A stretch of 64,000 nucleotides of DNA from Andalucia godoyi (lineage: Eukaryota; Discoba; Jakobea; Jakobida; Andaluciidae), in the NCBI GenBank assembly GCA_009859145.1, contig VRVR01000023.1:1-64000 (forward strand), given 5' to 3'. Below the pieces are notes generated by a model. It was not told where the DNA came from. It saw only the letters and a list, made by a program, of their open reading frames with translations, and searched no databases. Positions 1 through 9,196 of this stretch are shown here, piece by piece. Each line of letters opens with the position of its first letter. Position 1 is the stretch's first letter. The position numbers and the translations under genes were made by a program.

Positions 1-987
1 TGAACATGCATGGTACAATAAAGAACCCAATCTGGATGCAGTGCTCTGCTTACTCTGCATAACTCAACGGAATGCAACAGGTGACACCCTTCCTGTCTCT
101 TCCCTGCGAGCGTGGTTAGTGTCCCACCGGGCAGAAGAAGGCTCGGAACACACGCATGGGATGTCCCCCGTGCCACATTCCATCACTAGATGCAGCGGCG
201 AGGACAGATTCGCTATTGAAAAGTATACTGATAGAAAACGACTGTAGTCGGGAATTAGGTAATTAATATTTTACGTATAACTCCTAAACGGCGTCGTCCC
301 CAAGAGAATTTCTTTTGACAGACTGCTCGCCGTCTTCGACCCTACCAGTCCCCAGCATTATCTCAGAAAAAGTTCTGTGGACCATTTTCCGTATTTGTAC
401 GTGCTCCGTGACATGGCGGTGCCAGAAACTGCAACGACAGAGCGGAATAGCGAATCTGGATGTTCGGTGACAAAACGACTGTAGTCGGGAATTAGGTAAT
501 TAATATTTTACGTATAACTCCTGAACGGCGTCGTCCCCAGGCGATATTCGTGTGCCAGATTGCTCGCCGTCTTCGACCCTACCAGTCCCCAGCAATACCT
601 CAGAAAAAGTCGTCTGGCACACTTTCCTGTATTTATCGACGATCGACACTGGTGCTGTCAATGTCCGAGCAGATAACCGACGATTTGCTGAATAAGACAT
701 ACTGGTACATCTTTGGCTTGCCTTCCCTTTTATACCGTTTTTCGTTGCACCGTTACGCAGCACACTCAAGAAGCACGCCATAGATAATCGGGTGAGTGGA
801 GATTTGCGCTGCCCTTTTAGCGAATGCCAGCAACTGTAGGAGCGGTCGACAAAATTCAAGATGCAGGAAGAAATCCGCCGTACATACAATCGAATTTCTC
901 CCCGTCCGCCCACCCCTGTTTTCGTTGTCGATTTCAGATAGACCTTCGACACGAAGCACAACCGGGCCGTTCACACGGGAGGTGGCA
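1..987. other. Intergenic region with tandem structured repeat
   Basis: No convincing protein gene is visible in the first 987 bases. The short open frames here overlap on both strands and resemble nothing recognised. The region holds the two-copy direct repeat listed separately and the presumed promoter of the ubinuclein-like gene. Confidence 0.6.
235..634. repeat. Two direct copies of a ~163-bp unit spaced 237 bp apart
   Basis: Copy 1 spans about 235-397 and copy 2 about 472-634. Both begin with the hairpin CGACTgtAGTCG and share long identical blocks such as CTCGCCGTCTTCGACCCTAC. Each copy can fold: in copy 2, GTGTGCCAGA (550-559) pairs with TCTGGCACAC (613-622). In copy 1 the matching positions keep a shorter stem, ACAGA (318-322) with TCTGT (374-378), with one C-G to A-U compensatory change. 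An inner TGCT/AGCA stem is kept in both. This suggests a structured RNA or structured DNA element. No known RNA family was recognised. Confidence 0.6.
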
Positions 988-1791
988 ATGGACAGCAGCA
1001 GCGATGCGGAGTCTGATGTCAGCGTGGAGAGGATGGGCCAGCCAAAGGACGCCAAGCGCCCGTTTCATATTCCCTCGGCGTTTAGACTTGTTCAGCGACC
1101 GGAGGGTGGGGCTGTCTTGGTGATGGAAAGGATATCGGACTGTGGCATCGGGTCGTTTTCGGTTGATCTGGACGGGATACCCGGTGTAGAGGACGAGGAA
1201 TTCACGGATTTCAAAGATGTAAGCGGTAGGGCGAATTACCATCTGAGCCGCTTCCAGGATATTTTGAACAAGTTTTCGAGAAAGAGGAAGAGGACTTCAA
1301 AGCAGCAGAAAGACAGGGACAAAAACGTTGTTTTTTCACAATCAGTTGCAAGAACAGAGGATGGTAAGAAGGGGGATGATGACCATGAAATCGATGTGAA
1401 TGACTATGATTACTCGGATTCATTCATTGACGATGAAGAACTCTTGGAGTTGATGGAGGATGCGGATTCGATGGTGGACTCCGAGTTCTCGCTGGATTCC
1501 CAGTTGTCTGTGGAGCCGAGCACTAGTCTGCAACATGCAGAGGAGCCAGCAGATGGCGGCTACAGTAGCGTCGACAACGACAACGACGACGACGACGACG
1601 ATCAAACAGAGAAAACGACAGAGACCGAGACGGCAGGGATCCAAAGGCCGGACGACTCCACCGCACCAATCGATGATGCCGTCGCTGCTGTTCTCTACAT
1701 TCCCGCAATACTTGGAGCAGTCACGTTCAATTCCAATTTGAGCTGGGTTTCTCCCGAATACTATTTGGCAACGTCGACATCATCGCCGTAA
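988..1791 (+). CDS. Hpc2/ubinuclein-like protein (HIRA histone chaperone subunit)
   Basis: A 267-residue acidic protein. Residues 138-155 read NDYDYSDSFIDDEELLEL, the hallmark of the Hpc2-related (HUN) domain of yeast Hpc2 and animal ubinuclein. In those families this domain binds Hir/HIRA and helps deposit H3-H4 in the nucleus. A basic stretch (SRKRKRTSKQQKDR, about 97-110) upstream could be a nuclear signal. A poly-Asp run follows at about 198-205. The ATG at 988 is chosen because it opens directly into a Ser/Asp-rich segment; the frame is open further upstream to 796. The protein is far shorter than animal ubinucleins and lacks an obvious long C-terminal region. The family call rests on one short but distinctive motif; the HIRA role is inferred. 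Confidence 0.68.
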   Translation: MDSSSDAESDVSVERMGQPKDAKRPFHIPSAFRLVQRPEGGAVLVMERISDCGIGSFSVDLDGIPGVEDEEFTDFKDVSGRANYHLSRFQDILNKFSRKRKRTSKQQKDRDKNVVFSQSVARTEDGKKGDDDHEIDVNDYDYSDSFIDDEELLELMEDADSMVDSEFSLDSQLSVEPSTSLQHAEEPADGGYSSVDNDNDDDDDDQTEKTTETETAGIQRPDDSTAPIDDAVAAVLYIPAILGAVTFNSNLSWVSPEYYLATSTSSP

Positions 1792-1870
1792 TGGTAACCT
1801 TGCAATTTTATCTACTGCCTTGTCGACATGGAATGCGATCGATAAGCTTCTTCACTTGTGCATTCTTGAT

Positions 1871-2974
1871 TTATGGAAGTTGATAACGAGAATGCACGAG
1901 ATACGTTCGAGGAGACGACTGCACCAAAGAAGACTTGGAGTACGAAGTGCGTCCATAATTCTGGATCCACTCGCCTGCAACAAACCGATGGAAATTGTTT
2001 TGCACAAAATGCCAAGGCTCCTCTTGGTACAGCCCAGCGCGAATCTGGATATCAAACGCTTGGTGGGGCCACTTTGACCACACGTACTGGAGATACTCGT
2101 CAAACGCTGGATCTCCAAGACGGTAAATGGCATTGCCGTTGATGTGCACCAAGAATGTAACTCCGAACCGGGGCATGTCTTCTGGGAACGGACCGCGGAA
2201 GATGCTCCCAAGCATGAGGCCGTCGGGACGGTCCTGAATTTGCTTCTCTACTTCCGGTAGCCATCGTGCTCGAATAGGCTTGACATCTGGCTCCATGTAA
2301 AAGAAGAATTTAAAATGCGACTTGAGAAAAGGATCAAAGAAGAGAGGATAAAACATGTACACAGTCCCCACGGAAGTCTTCACGGATTTGTCCTTGTTCT
2401 CGGCAGTGGCAGTGTATGAATCTTGCCACGGCAAAAGGTCGGCTGCAAGAAACACAATGTGTGAGAAAGCTTCGATGCATCGGGTTCCGCAATCTTCCAA
2501 TATTGCTCGTTGCAGAAACGGGATGTGTGCCCGCTGTTCCTTAGGGCTCAAGTTGAAATAGAACACCAGAACAGAAGAGGCATCACCCTTCCCAGGGAAA
2601 TATTCTTCCGTGCCCCATAAACTGATAGAGGACTTCAGTTCCTGCAGATGCGAAGCGACATACGGGACAACAATTGCCAACTCCTGCTGGAAGCCGTCCG
2701 GCAGACCGGGTTCAAATTTCCGTGTCGCTGTATTCAATACGGAATTCAGAGAAATCCTGCTTGGTGGGAGGTGCTCGAAAAATTCGGCTTGCGGGCAGCC
2801 ACCTTGCACGAGACACTGGTGCGGAGGCGGGACTACCACGACACTCTCGGCATTCCTCATGGATCCAATGAGAAGCAAAACGGCCAAGAATATAAACATG
2901 ATGATCACAAAGGGACGCCGTTGGACGAAAAGTTTCAAACGAGATTCTGGAATTCGGAATTTGGATGGCTTCAT
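1871..2974 (-). CDS. Type II membrane glycosyltransferase-like protein
   Basis: A 367-residue protein with a short basic cytoplasmic N-terminus, one membrane anchor at about residues 23-39, and a lumenal domain. This is the layout of Golgi glycosyltransferases. FFFYMEPDVKPI with EPD at about 228-230 resembles the metal/nucleotide-sugar site region of GT-A folds, and FLVHINGNAIYRLGDPAF (about 274-291) follows, as in several uncharacterised protist and algal glycosyltransferases. The frame is open upstream to 3079, but only from a TTG; the first ATG is at 2974. It converges on the ubinuclein-like gene, with stops 80 bases apart. Sugar donor and acceptor cannot be told from the sequence. Confidence 0.6.
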   Translation of the reverse strand: MKPSKFRIPESRLKLFVQRRPFVIIMFIFLAVLLLIGSMRNAESVVVVPPPHQCLVQGGCPQAEFFEHLPPSRISLNSVLNTATRKFEPGLPDGFQQELAIVVPYVASHLQELKSSISLWGTEEYFPGKGDASSVLVFYFNLSPKEQRAHIPFLQRAILEDCGTRCIEAFSHIVFLAADLLPWQDSYTATAENKDKSVKTSVGTVYMFYPLFFDPFLKSHFKFFFYMEPDVKPIRARWLPEVEKQIQDRPDGLMLGSIFRGPFPEDMPRFGVTFLVHINGNAIYRLGDPAFDEYLQYVWSKWPHQAFDIQIRAGLYQEEPWHFVQNNFHRFVAGEWIQNYGRTSYSKSSLVQSSPRTYLVHSRYQLP

Positions 2975-3576
2975 GGACGAGGTCAAACGGAAGCCAGCAG
3001 AAGAAGAAAGGAGAAGAAGGAGGAGAGGGGAAAGGAAGAAAAAAACAGACCTCGCAAAATGAAAACTGGACAGTGGCAACGATGCTTCTGCTTGATGAAG
3101 CGCATTTCGATTTTGATCTTTTTGAGCAGGACGGGGCGGGGGGAGGGTGGCTCAAGGGGGAAGCGACAAAAGACAAGACAGGAAAGCGTATTTGTTTGTG
3201 TGCTTCCTGCCAGAGCAGTTCTCAGTGCTGCTCGGCAGGGACTTTCTGCATTACAAGCAGAGAGCGTCTGTCAAAGCAGGACGATCAGAGCGTAAGTCCG
3301 CGAGTGGACGTCCCGCATCAGCACAAGCCGTGTCGGGAAATTCCCTCTCTGTACGCCCCTGTGCGGTAGCCCTGCCATCTTTATCCATCAGCGTCGCGGA
3401 GCTGCCTACAACCGGCAAGCGGACTTTGTTCCCGCGGCGGCCTCTCCCACCACCCCTTTGTGAAGAGATTCTCAGTGATTCGGGTTCCAGAAAGGTCGCA
3501 AGATTGCGGCGCAAAATGACCGCATCAATATCCTGCATCAACTGTCTCCAAACTGCAAAAAGACAGAGCTCGCCTT

Positions 3577-4147
3577 CACTATACCCTGAATGTGCATATC
3601 TACGAATAGACATGCATATTCAATCATGCATCCTGTTGCCGGAAAGGGGATAGGCCCCCCAACACGCCTCACGGCGCTCTTCAGATAGATGTTCCGCGCT
3701 GCATTCCCAATCTCGATCAATCGGTGAGCCACTTTCTCAGCGTGACACATTGTTCCTGAGAAGGGTGCATTTTGATGCTGACGGCCCTTGCAGCAGGCGT
3801 AGTGACACGTGGTCTCTTAGAAGGTCTGCGGAACCTAGGAGGCCCTGTATCGAGCGGCGTAGGCGTAGGCGAATGCGTCATCCCAGCGCACTCACGCCCA
3901 TATTTGAATTAAAAAAGTGAAACCAAAAAACCAAACCAACGAATGACAGAATAGATGGCTACGGATGTTGCGTTAAAGAGCGTCGAAAAAGCGGAGCCTG
4001 TGCCACCGGCTGAATTTTGGCCGAGCGCGCGTAAGCACGAATGCCCTGTGAAGCAAACATGCTAGATGTCGGCCAGTATCGACCGTGTCTGTTTATGGAT
4101 ACTTCCGTATGCATGACAATGACGGGTTATTATTCAGCAGCTGTCGC
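3577..4147 (+). repeat. Dispersed ~570-bp repeat, copy A
   Basis: This segment matches the reverse complement of about 36627-37172 over nearly its whole length, with scattered substitutions and small indels. Shared landmarks include TGCATATC, ACATGCATATTCAATC, TCGATCAATCGGTGAGCC, GACACGTGGTCTC, CCCTGTATCGAGCGGCG, CGACCGTGTCTGTTTATG and a final TTATTATTCAGC. Reading frames are interrupted differently in the two copies, so it is probably non-coding. Each copy lies upstream of, and in the same orientation as, a membrane protein gene. It ends 278 bases before the ATG at 4426. It could be a mobile element remnant, a duplicated promoter or an RNA gene. Confidence 0.8.
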
Positions 4148-4303
4148 CCCTTTTCCCTAACCCGGTGCAATTTACCCGACGAGCGGCTCCCCCGACGGAA
4201 AGGCTTTGCAAGCATTGGGTTCGATTTCTTATTGGATGATTTTTGTTTTGCTCACGCTGGAAAAGAAACACATTTAGACAATAAGAAGGGGAGGGGGAAA
4301 AAA

Positions 4304-4306
<3 letters not shown>

Positions 4307-4353
<47 letters not shown>

Positions 4354-4354
4354 A
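4307..4354. repeat. AAAG microsatellite
   Basis: About twelve AAAG units of purine on the + strand, ending about 71 bases before the ATG at 4426, likely in the promoter or 5' leader. Confidence 0.85.
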
Positions 4355-4425
4355 GGGCGCAGGACAGCATTCGGACAATCTTGTCTGCAGAGAACAGTGC
4401 GAACAATACGGCGGCAACGAGAAGA

Positions 4426-7400
4426 ATGCATTCTTGTATGACGAGATCGGATTCGTGGTCCGTCGTCGTGCTACTGCAGCTGCTGATGCTCTGCTTGCAG
4501 CTTGTCGTGCGGTCTTCTGCGTTCACAATTGCGCTTGAAGGATGTCCTGCTCTCGTTGGGTTCACGGGTACCCCAAAGGCCGCGTTGACGCTTGGATCAC
4601 AGCTGCTGATGATTTGCGATTCGTCTCTCGCGGTGTCGTATGATTTTGGATATTCCTTTGATTCTGCGGTGACATCGGCCAACGGAACCCAGCTGGTGGC
4701 ATCGTCTTTGCCAACGATGACTGCTCAGGAAATCTATCCGCGTGCTGTGTACATTTCAGGCATTTCTCTGACGAAATGCCTGATTTTACGAGCACTGATT
4801 GCACCCGCATCGAACCAGAGAGCTCTTTTTGTCTCTGCAACGCCATCGTACGTGACATGCAGCCTGTTTGCTGTGCAGGTCGTTGCGTCGCAGCGCTTTG
4901 GCGCCGCAGTCTTTGCGCTGGGAAAGTCCTCGCTGCTGATAAGCGGGACGCAGAACATCTCTCTTGCATCGGTTGTATCTATGGACAACGGTGTGACATT
5001 CTCTGACGGCCCCAGCTGGTCCTTTTTGCGTTCACAGAGTGAAACAGTCTTGGCGTGTAGTGAACTGCTGTCGCTCAACAGCACATCTTTCCCAGCCGCC
5101 ATTATGGGTGGAACTACCTCTCCGGTGTCAGCCGCCATTTGGACCATTGCACACAATGCATCCGGACACTTGGTGTGGTCTCTCGTCTTTTCTTCCGCGA
5201 ATGCCGTCAGCTTTTCGAAAGTGGAGTGTTTACCGTCGAATGCAGGAGACCCGCAGAGTGTGTGTCTGTTCATGTCTGAATCCGGCGTCCTGCGAGTGTC
5301 GCTGGCGTTGGGAGAAGTGGCATCGCCGGCGTATGGCGTTGGAACCTCAGTAAGTCTTGGAAACACCTCTTTCCAGTATGTTATTCCATCCAGTCGTCGC
5401 GCATCCTACTATCTTATTTCCATGGACTGCTCCGTTTTTGCAGAACAAGTTCCGTATTGTGCTATTCTATCCTCCATGGGACTCTTTCTTTCGGTGGATG
5501 GGGGATTGACATGGTCGCTGGATGATAATGGTCTGTGTCAACCTTCACAGTCCACCGGAAGTCTTGCGTGTACTCCTTCAGGATGCTTGGTCAACATTGC
5601 CTCATCTTCTTTTTGGTATGTCCCGGAGCATCGGACGCTGTTGAACGTCGCGTCGCTAGCACTGAATCGCTCCTTGCTCTCCTACGAGAGTGATGCAATT
5701 TGCAAGAATTCTTCCATCTCCAGTCTGTCTTCTGTTCCTATTATGGATGTATCTCCTTCACTCGGCATTCTAACGTCTGGCAGCAGTCTGCGTTCCGCGT
5801 CCGCTAAGATGTGTTCTACGCCCGATGGTGGAACCACGTGGAATCCTTTGGACTCCACGTACATTCCGGATGGGGCGCCATCTGCGATCAGTGCGCAGCT
5901 CAAGATTTCTCGTATACTTCCAGGCTATGCGTTTCTCGTCATGAGACTGAGCTCCAGTGCTGCAGTGTATTCGTCGCAGGATGCCGGTGCTAGTTGGTAC
6001 AAAAAATCCGTTTGGTCTGTGACGTATGACGCTGCACCGGGCTTCAGTTCTGCGAGTACCACGGCTTCGTCCGGAAACTATGTCGCTGCTCAGGCTTCCT
6101 CCTCCTCTAATGTGTATGGAGTCTACTCGACTGGCTTCGGAATTGCAGATTCGCTGGTTTCAATATATTCGACTTCGGATGTCATTTACGCCGTTTGCGC
6201 AGATGCTGTGTTGTCTTCCACAGTGTATTCTCTGTATGCTGGCGCAGGTGGATACTGTGTTTTGAGGAAAGTGGTGCTGCCCTCTGGATCCTCTTCTTTG
6301 GTGTCAACAATATCCTTTGGAACATCCAGCTGCAAGAATTCGCTGCAGAACGCAAACAGCATTTTTCTACAATGCGCATCATCGCTGTGCATTGTAGGTG
6401 TCTCAGCCGCTTCCTATATGGAAGCGCGATATTTTTCTCTGCTATACACGATTGCAATTTCCGGATCCGAGTATTTTTGGATGGGTTCCCGATACCAATT
6501 GCGGTCGCTGAATTACGATTCTCGTGGCTTCTGGTTTGCAGTCTATGAAAATGGGCGAACTGTGCTGTCAACGGATGGGGTTTCGTTTCGTCATGCAGCA
6601 GTCCCCGTTCAGTCGTTGCTTCCAAAAGTAACAGATCCCAGCCAAGTATCGTGTTCCTCGGAGACCATTTCTGAGAATCTTCCGTATATCGGATGCTGCT
6701 CGAATATCCGTTGCTTTGTGTCACAGCGGGGACTGGGTTTGTGGAAGACCAAATCTGGATTTGCCTTTGCAGATACTGCGATTCCGATGTTTCAATGGAC
6801 CTCGCTTTTCCCAAGAAACGTTTCTTTGCCATGCGTGAATCCATCGTTCCCTTCTCCTTTTGCGCGCACGGGCTCTGTTTCGGCATTGTCAGAAAGGAAC
6901 GCACAGCCACTGGGGTTGTGCTCGCAGCTGATCAACAGCTATGCAACCACAGGCAATGCGGACGTCCCGGTCTGCTGTTCGGCGAGTAGCGAGTCCCGTG
7001 GCCTGTGCCAACTGGCGTCGACTCGCCCTTCGCAGTTTACGTGCTTGGTCGATTCCTACTCGTCCATGAATGCCGCTTGTTTAAACATGCTAACCTCGCT
7101 GTATTGCGTCTCCAGCTGTTCTGTACAGTCCGGAATTACCGCACTGTCGTATGCATGGCTGCGTGATTCGTTGTGGCCGGCTTGCGGAGCGTTCATCAAG
7201 AGGTGCAAAGACGAGAGCTCATGCATGATGGGAAATGCCAGACACTGTTCGCTGTATGCCTCAAGATGGGAAATGCAGTTCTTTGTGAGCATGTTTTGGG
7301 GACTCAACGCAACCGACTCGCCTGGGGCGTGGATTCCGAATCCGTCTAATGTTTCCCGTTCGGATGTGAGTACCTACTGGGACTATTGGCTCAAGACGAA

Positions 7401-7569
7401 CCGCTGCAGCATCCCAGTGCCGTACGTGCTGGGTCCTGCGCAATACGTCGCGGAGCAGGGACCAAAAACAGCGGCTGGTGTGACCTCCGGCGCGTTTGTC
7501 GTTTGTGTGTTGCTGTTCTACGGATACCAATGGTTTGTGCAGAGAAGCTACAAAGCGGCAGCACCTTGA
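4426..7569 (+). CDS. Receptor-like type I membrane protein with Asp-box (BNR/sortilin-type) repeats
   Basis: A 1047-residue protein with an N-terminal signal peptide (LLQLLMLCLQLVV within residues ~10-35), a large extracellular or lumenal part, one C-terminal membrane helix (about 1016-1038, SGAFVVCVLLFYGYQWFV) and a short basic tail. Asp-box motifs (S-x-D-x-G-x-T-F/W) are visible: SMDNGVTF ~184, SVDGGLTW ~356, TPDGGTTW ~464, SQDAGASW ~515, STDGVSF ~714. This points to a beta-propeller of the BNR/VPS10 kind. A Cys-rich block at about 833-905 contains CC and YCVSSC, resembling the cysteine pattern of NPC1 N-terminal and folate-receptor-like modules. The first ATG (4426) precedes the signal peptide. 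Ligand and compartment are unknown; sorting-receptor function is inference. Confidence 0.62.
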   Translation: MHSCMTRSDSWSVVVLLQLLMLCLQLVVRSSAFTIALEGCPALVGFTGTPKAALTLGSQLLMICDSSLAVSYDFGYSFDSAVTSANGTQLVASSLPTMTAQEIYPRAVYISGISLTKCLILRALIAPASNQRALFVSATPSYVTCSLFAVQVVASQRFGAAVFALGKSSLLISGTQNISLASVVSMDNGVTFSDGPSWSFLRSQSETVLACSELLSLNSTSFPAAIMGGTTSPVSAAIWTIAHNASGHLVWSLVFSSANAVSFSKVECLPSNAGDPQSVCLFMSESGVLRVSLALGEVASPAYGVGTSVSLGNTSFQYVIPSSRRASYYLISMDCSVFAEQVPYCAILSSMGLFLSVDGGLTWSLDDNGLCQPSQSTGSLACTPSGCLVNIASSSFWYVPEHRTLLNVASLALNRSLLSYESDAICKNSSISSLSSVPIMDVSPSLGILTSGSSLRSASAKMCSTPDGGTTWNPLDSTYIPDGAPSAISAQLKISRILPGYAFLVMRLSSSAAVYSSQDAGASWYKKSVWSVTYDAAPGFSSASTTASSGNYVAAQASSSSNVYGVYSTGFGIADSLVSIYSTSDVIYAVCADAVLSSTVYSLYAGAGGYCVLRKVVLPSGSSSLVSTISFGTSSCKNSLQNANSIFLQCASSLCIVGVSAASYMEARYFSLLYTIAISGSEYFWMGSRYQLRSLNYDSRGFWFAVYENGRTVLSTDGVSFRHAAVPVQSLLPKVTDPSQVSCSSETISENLPYIGCCSNIRCFVSQRGLGLWKTKSGFAFADTAIPMFQWTSLFPRNVSLPCVNPSFPSPFARTGSVSALSERNAQPLGLCSQLINSYATTGNADVPVCCSASSESRGLCQLASTRPSQFTCLVDSYSSMNAACLNMLTSLYCVSSCSVQSGITALSYAWLRDSLWPACGAFIKRCKDESSCMMGNARHCSLYASRWEMQFFVSMFWGLNATDSPGAWIPNPSNVSRSDVSTYWDYWLKTNRCSIPVPYVLGPAQYVAEQGPKTAAGVTSGAFVVCVLLFYGYQWFVQRSYKAAAP

Positions 7570-7825
7570 CCAAAACCAGACTCTCGGTGCCTTTTCTGCT
7601 TCCGTAGTCGAAAATGTAATGAAGCAAAGAGAGATCATTCAAATGTATTCGCTCAATATTTTGATTTAGAAGAGTTTTATTATCAGTGTTATTATTATTA
7701 TTATATATTTTTTTTCCAATTAAAAAAGTAACAGAAAACCGAAGGGGGAAAAAAACACGTTGCACAGATTGCCCAGTTTTGAGTTTTATACATTTTTTTT
7801 TCTTTTTTCTTTTTTGAGGAAACGA

Positions 7826-9196
7826 TCAGAAGAACTGCACAGACCCACCTTTGGCCCAAATCCATGAGCCATAACCCCCGGGAACTGTCGACTTGGATCG
7901 CACGGCAAGCTTGATGATTCCGTTCTGTCGATCCACTTCAATGGGAGTCCGATGCGAGAATGATACATCCAGCTCATGGTTGTAAACATTGGATCCGTTC
8001 GTGCTTCGGAAAATAAAATCGCCAACTTCAACGTCGTTGATGTAGGCGGTGAATGTACATTGGATGTCGTTGACATTGAGCTGGTCGCGAATTTGGAAGA
8101 TCCACCGCGAATTGCGAATGACAAGCTTTGACTTTGGATTTGCGGGAACAAAAGCAGATCGGCTGTCGGACCCGTTCGTTGCGACGGCATTCGAAATCTG
8201 AATGGAGTCTGCTTTCAACTTGCCTCCAATGACAAAAGAGATTTTGAAAGACTCGGATACTTCGTCTCCGTCCTGCCAGAAACGGTTTCCCTCTTGCCAA
8301 TGCTGGCCCAGCGACGCCGTCGTTTGGGACGGACCACTGCACGCTGAATCGGCACTCGGAAACGCAAAGCTGACATGGCACTCTCGAGAAAGGCGTCCTT
8401 CGAATCGGTACTTCGACAATGGGAACTGGTGCCATTCCTCGCCGGTTGCCATGAATCGGTAAGCCTCGCAAAGGTACTCCAGCGGCACCAGACCTGTCGG
8501 CTCTACGATTTCGACGAGGTCTTTTGGATCCATGAAGGGAAATCGGATGAACGAGAACAGGGACCGCAACTTTTCCCTATCTCGCTCAGCATTCAGGTTC
8601 GGGTGGTTTGCCCGAATCCAGGTAATCACAGATCGGAAAACCTCGATTTCCGGAACGTCCGAAATGTTTGTTTGCAGAAAGTCCAACAGCGTGTCTCGAC
8701 TCAATTTCAGAAAGTCTTCCGTGGAGGTTGCGTCGGCAAACTTGGACATGAGCACCGTTGAACATACCTCTTTCATTTCCTGGACTTGCAGAAGGCAGGC
8801 CGTGTCATACAGCTTGCAGACATTCTCCGCGTCAATGTACTGTTCCACAAACACCGAGCAGAGCTTCTGCAGCGCTTCGAGCCGGAGAAAGTTTGCAAGA
8901 ATCAACACAGACAACACGCACTCTGCATCGAGATCGCATCTTCCGGTATACACAAAGTTCAGCACACGCTCCATGGATGGAATGTCGGTGTCTGGGAAGT
9001 AGATTTTTCCAGTTCGGGACTCTTCTCCCGGGCCATACAGAAGCGCTCGGAAGTATTCGGAGCGCGTCGCAAGGATGAATTTGTGTCCATAAATGGGCTT
9101 CTGAGAAGGCCCAACAAAGATTGTGACATCGCTCAGCTCCGGAGAATTGACAAAGGCCCGGAGATCGGCTCCTACATCGTGCGGAACAACTGCCAT
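7826..9196 (-). CDS. BTB/POZ-BACK domain protein
   Basis: A 456-residue protein. The BTB/POZ domain is at about residues 12-120 (LSDVTIFVG, GHKFILATRSEYFRALLYG, VLNFVYTGRCDLDAE). A BACK domain follows at about 125-235 (ENVCKLYDTACLLQVQEMKEVC, DFLKLSRDTLLDFLQ). The C-terminal ~180 residues are beta-rich and not kelch repeats. BTB-BACK proteins are commonly substrate adaptors for Cul3 ubiquitin ligases; that role is inferred from the family. The start at 9196 is an ATG directly before the BTB domain. The gene converges on the receptor-like gene and is divergent from the HAD gene. Confidence 0.85.
   Translation of the reverse strand: MAVVPHDVGADLRAFVNSPELSDVTIFVGPSQKPIYGHKFILATRSEYFRALLYGPGEESRTGKIYFPDTDIPSMERVLNFVYTGRCDLDAECVLSVLILANFLRLEALQKLCSVFVEQYIDAENVCKLYDTACLLQVQEMKEVCSTVLMSKFADATSTEDFLKLSRDTLLDFLQTNISDVPEIEVFRSVITWIRANHPNLNAERDREKLRSLFSFIRFPFMDPKDLVEIVEPTGLVPLEYLCEAYRFMATGEEWHQFPLSKYRFEGRLSRECHVSFAFPSADSACSGPSQTTASLGQHWQEGNRFWQDGDEVSESFKISFVIGGKLKADSIQISNAVATNGSDSRSAFVPANPKSKLVIRNSRWIFQIRDQLNVNDIQCTFTAYINDVEVGDFIFRSTNGSNVYNHELDVSFSHRTPIEVDRQNGIIKLAVRSKSTVPGGYGSWIWAKGGSVQFF

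Larger units (their letters stand above)
2975..4425. other. Long intergenic region with dispersed repeat copy A
   Basis: About 1.45 kb between two divergent genes. It holds repeat copy A (about 3577-4147) and an AAAG microsatellite (about 4307-4354) just before the receptor-like gene. No conserved protein is seen; open frames in the repeat are not kept between its two copies. Confidence 0.6.
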
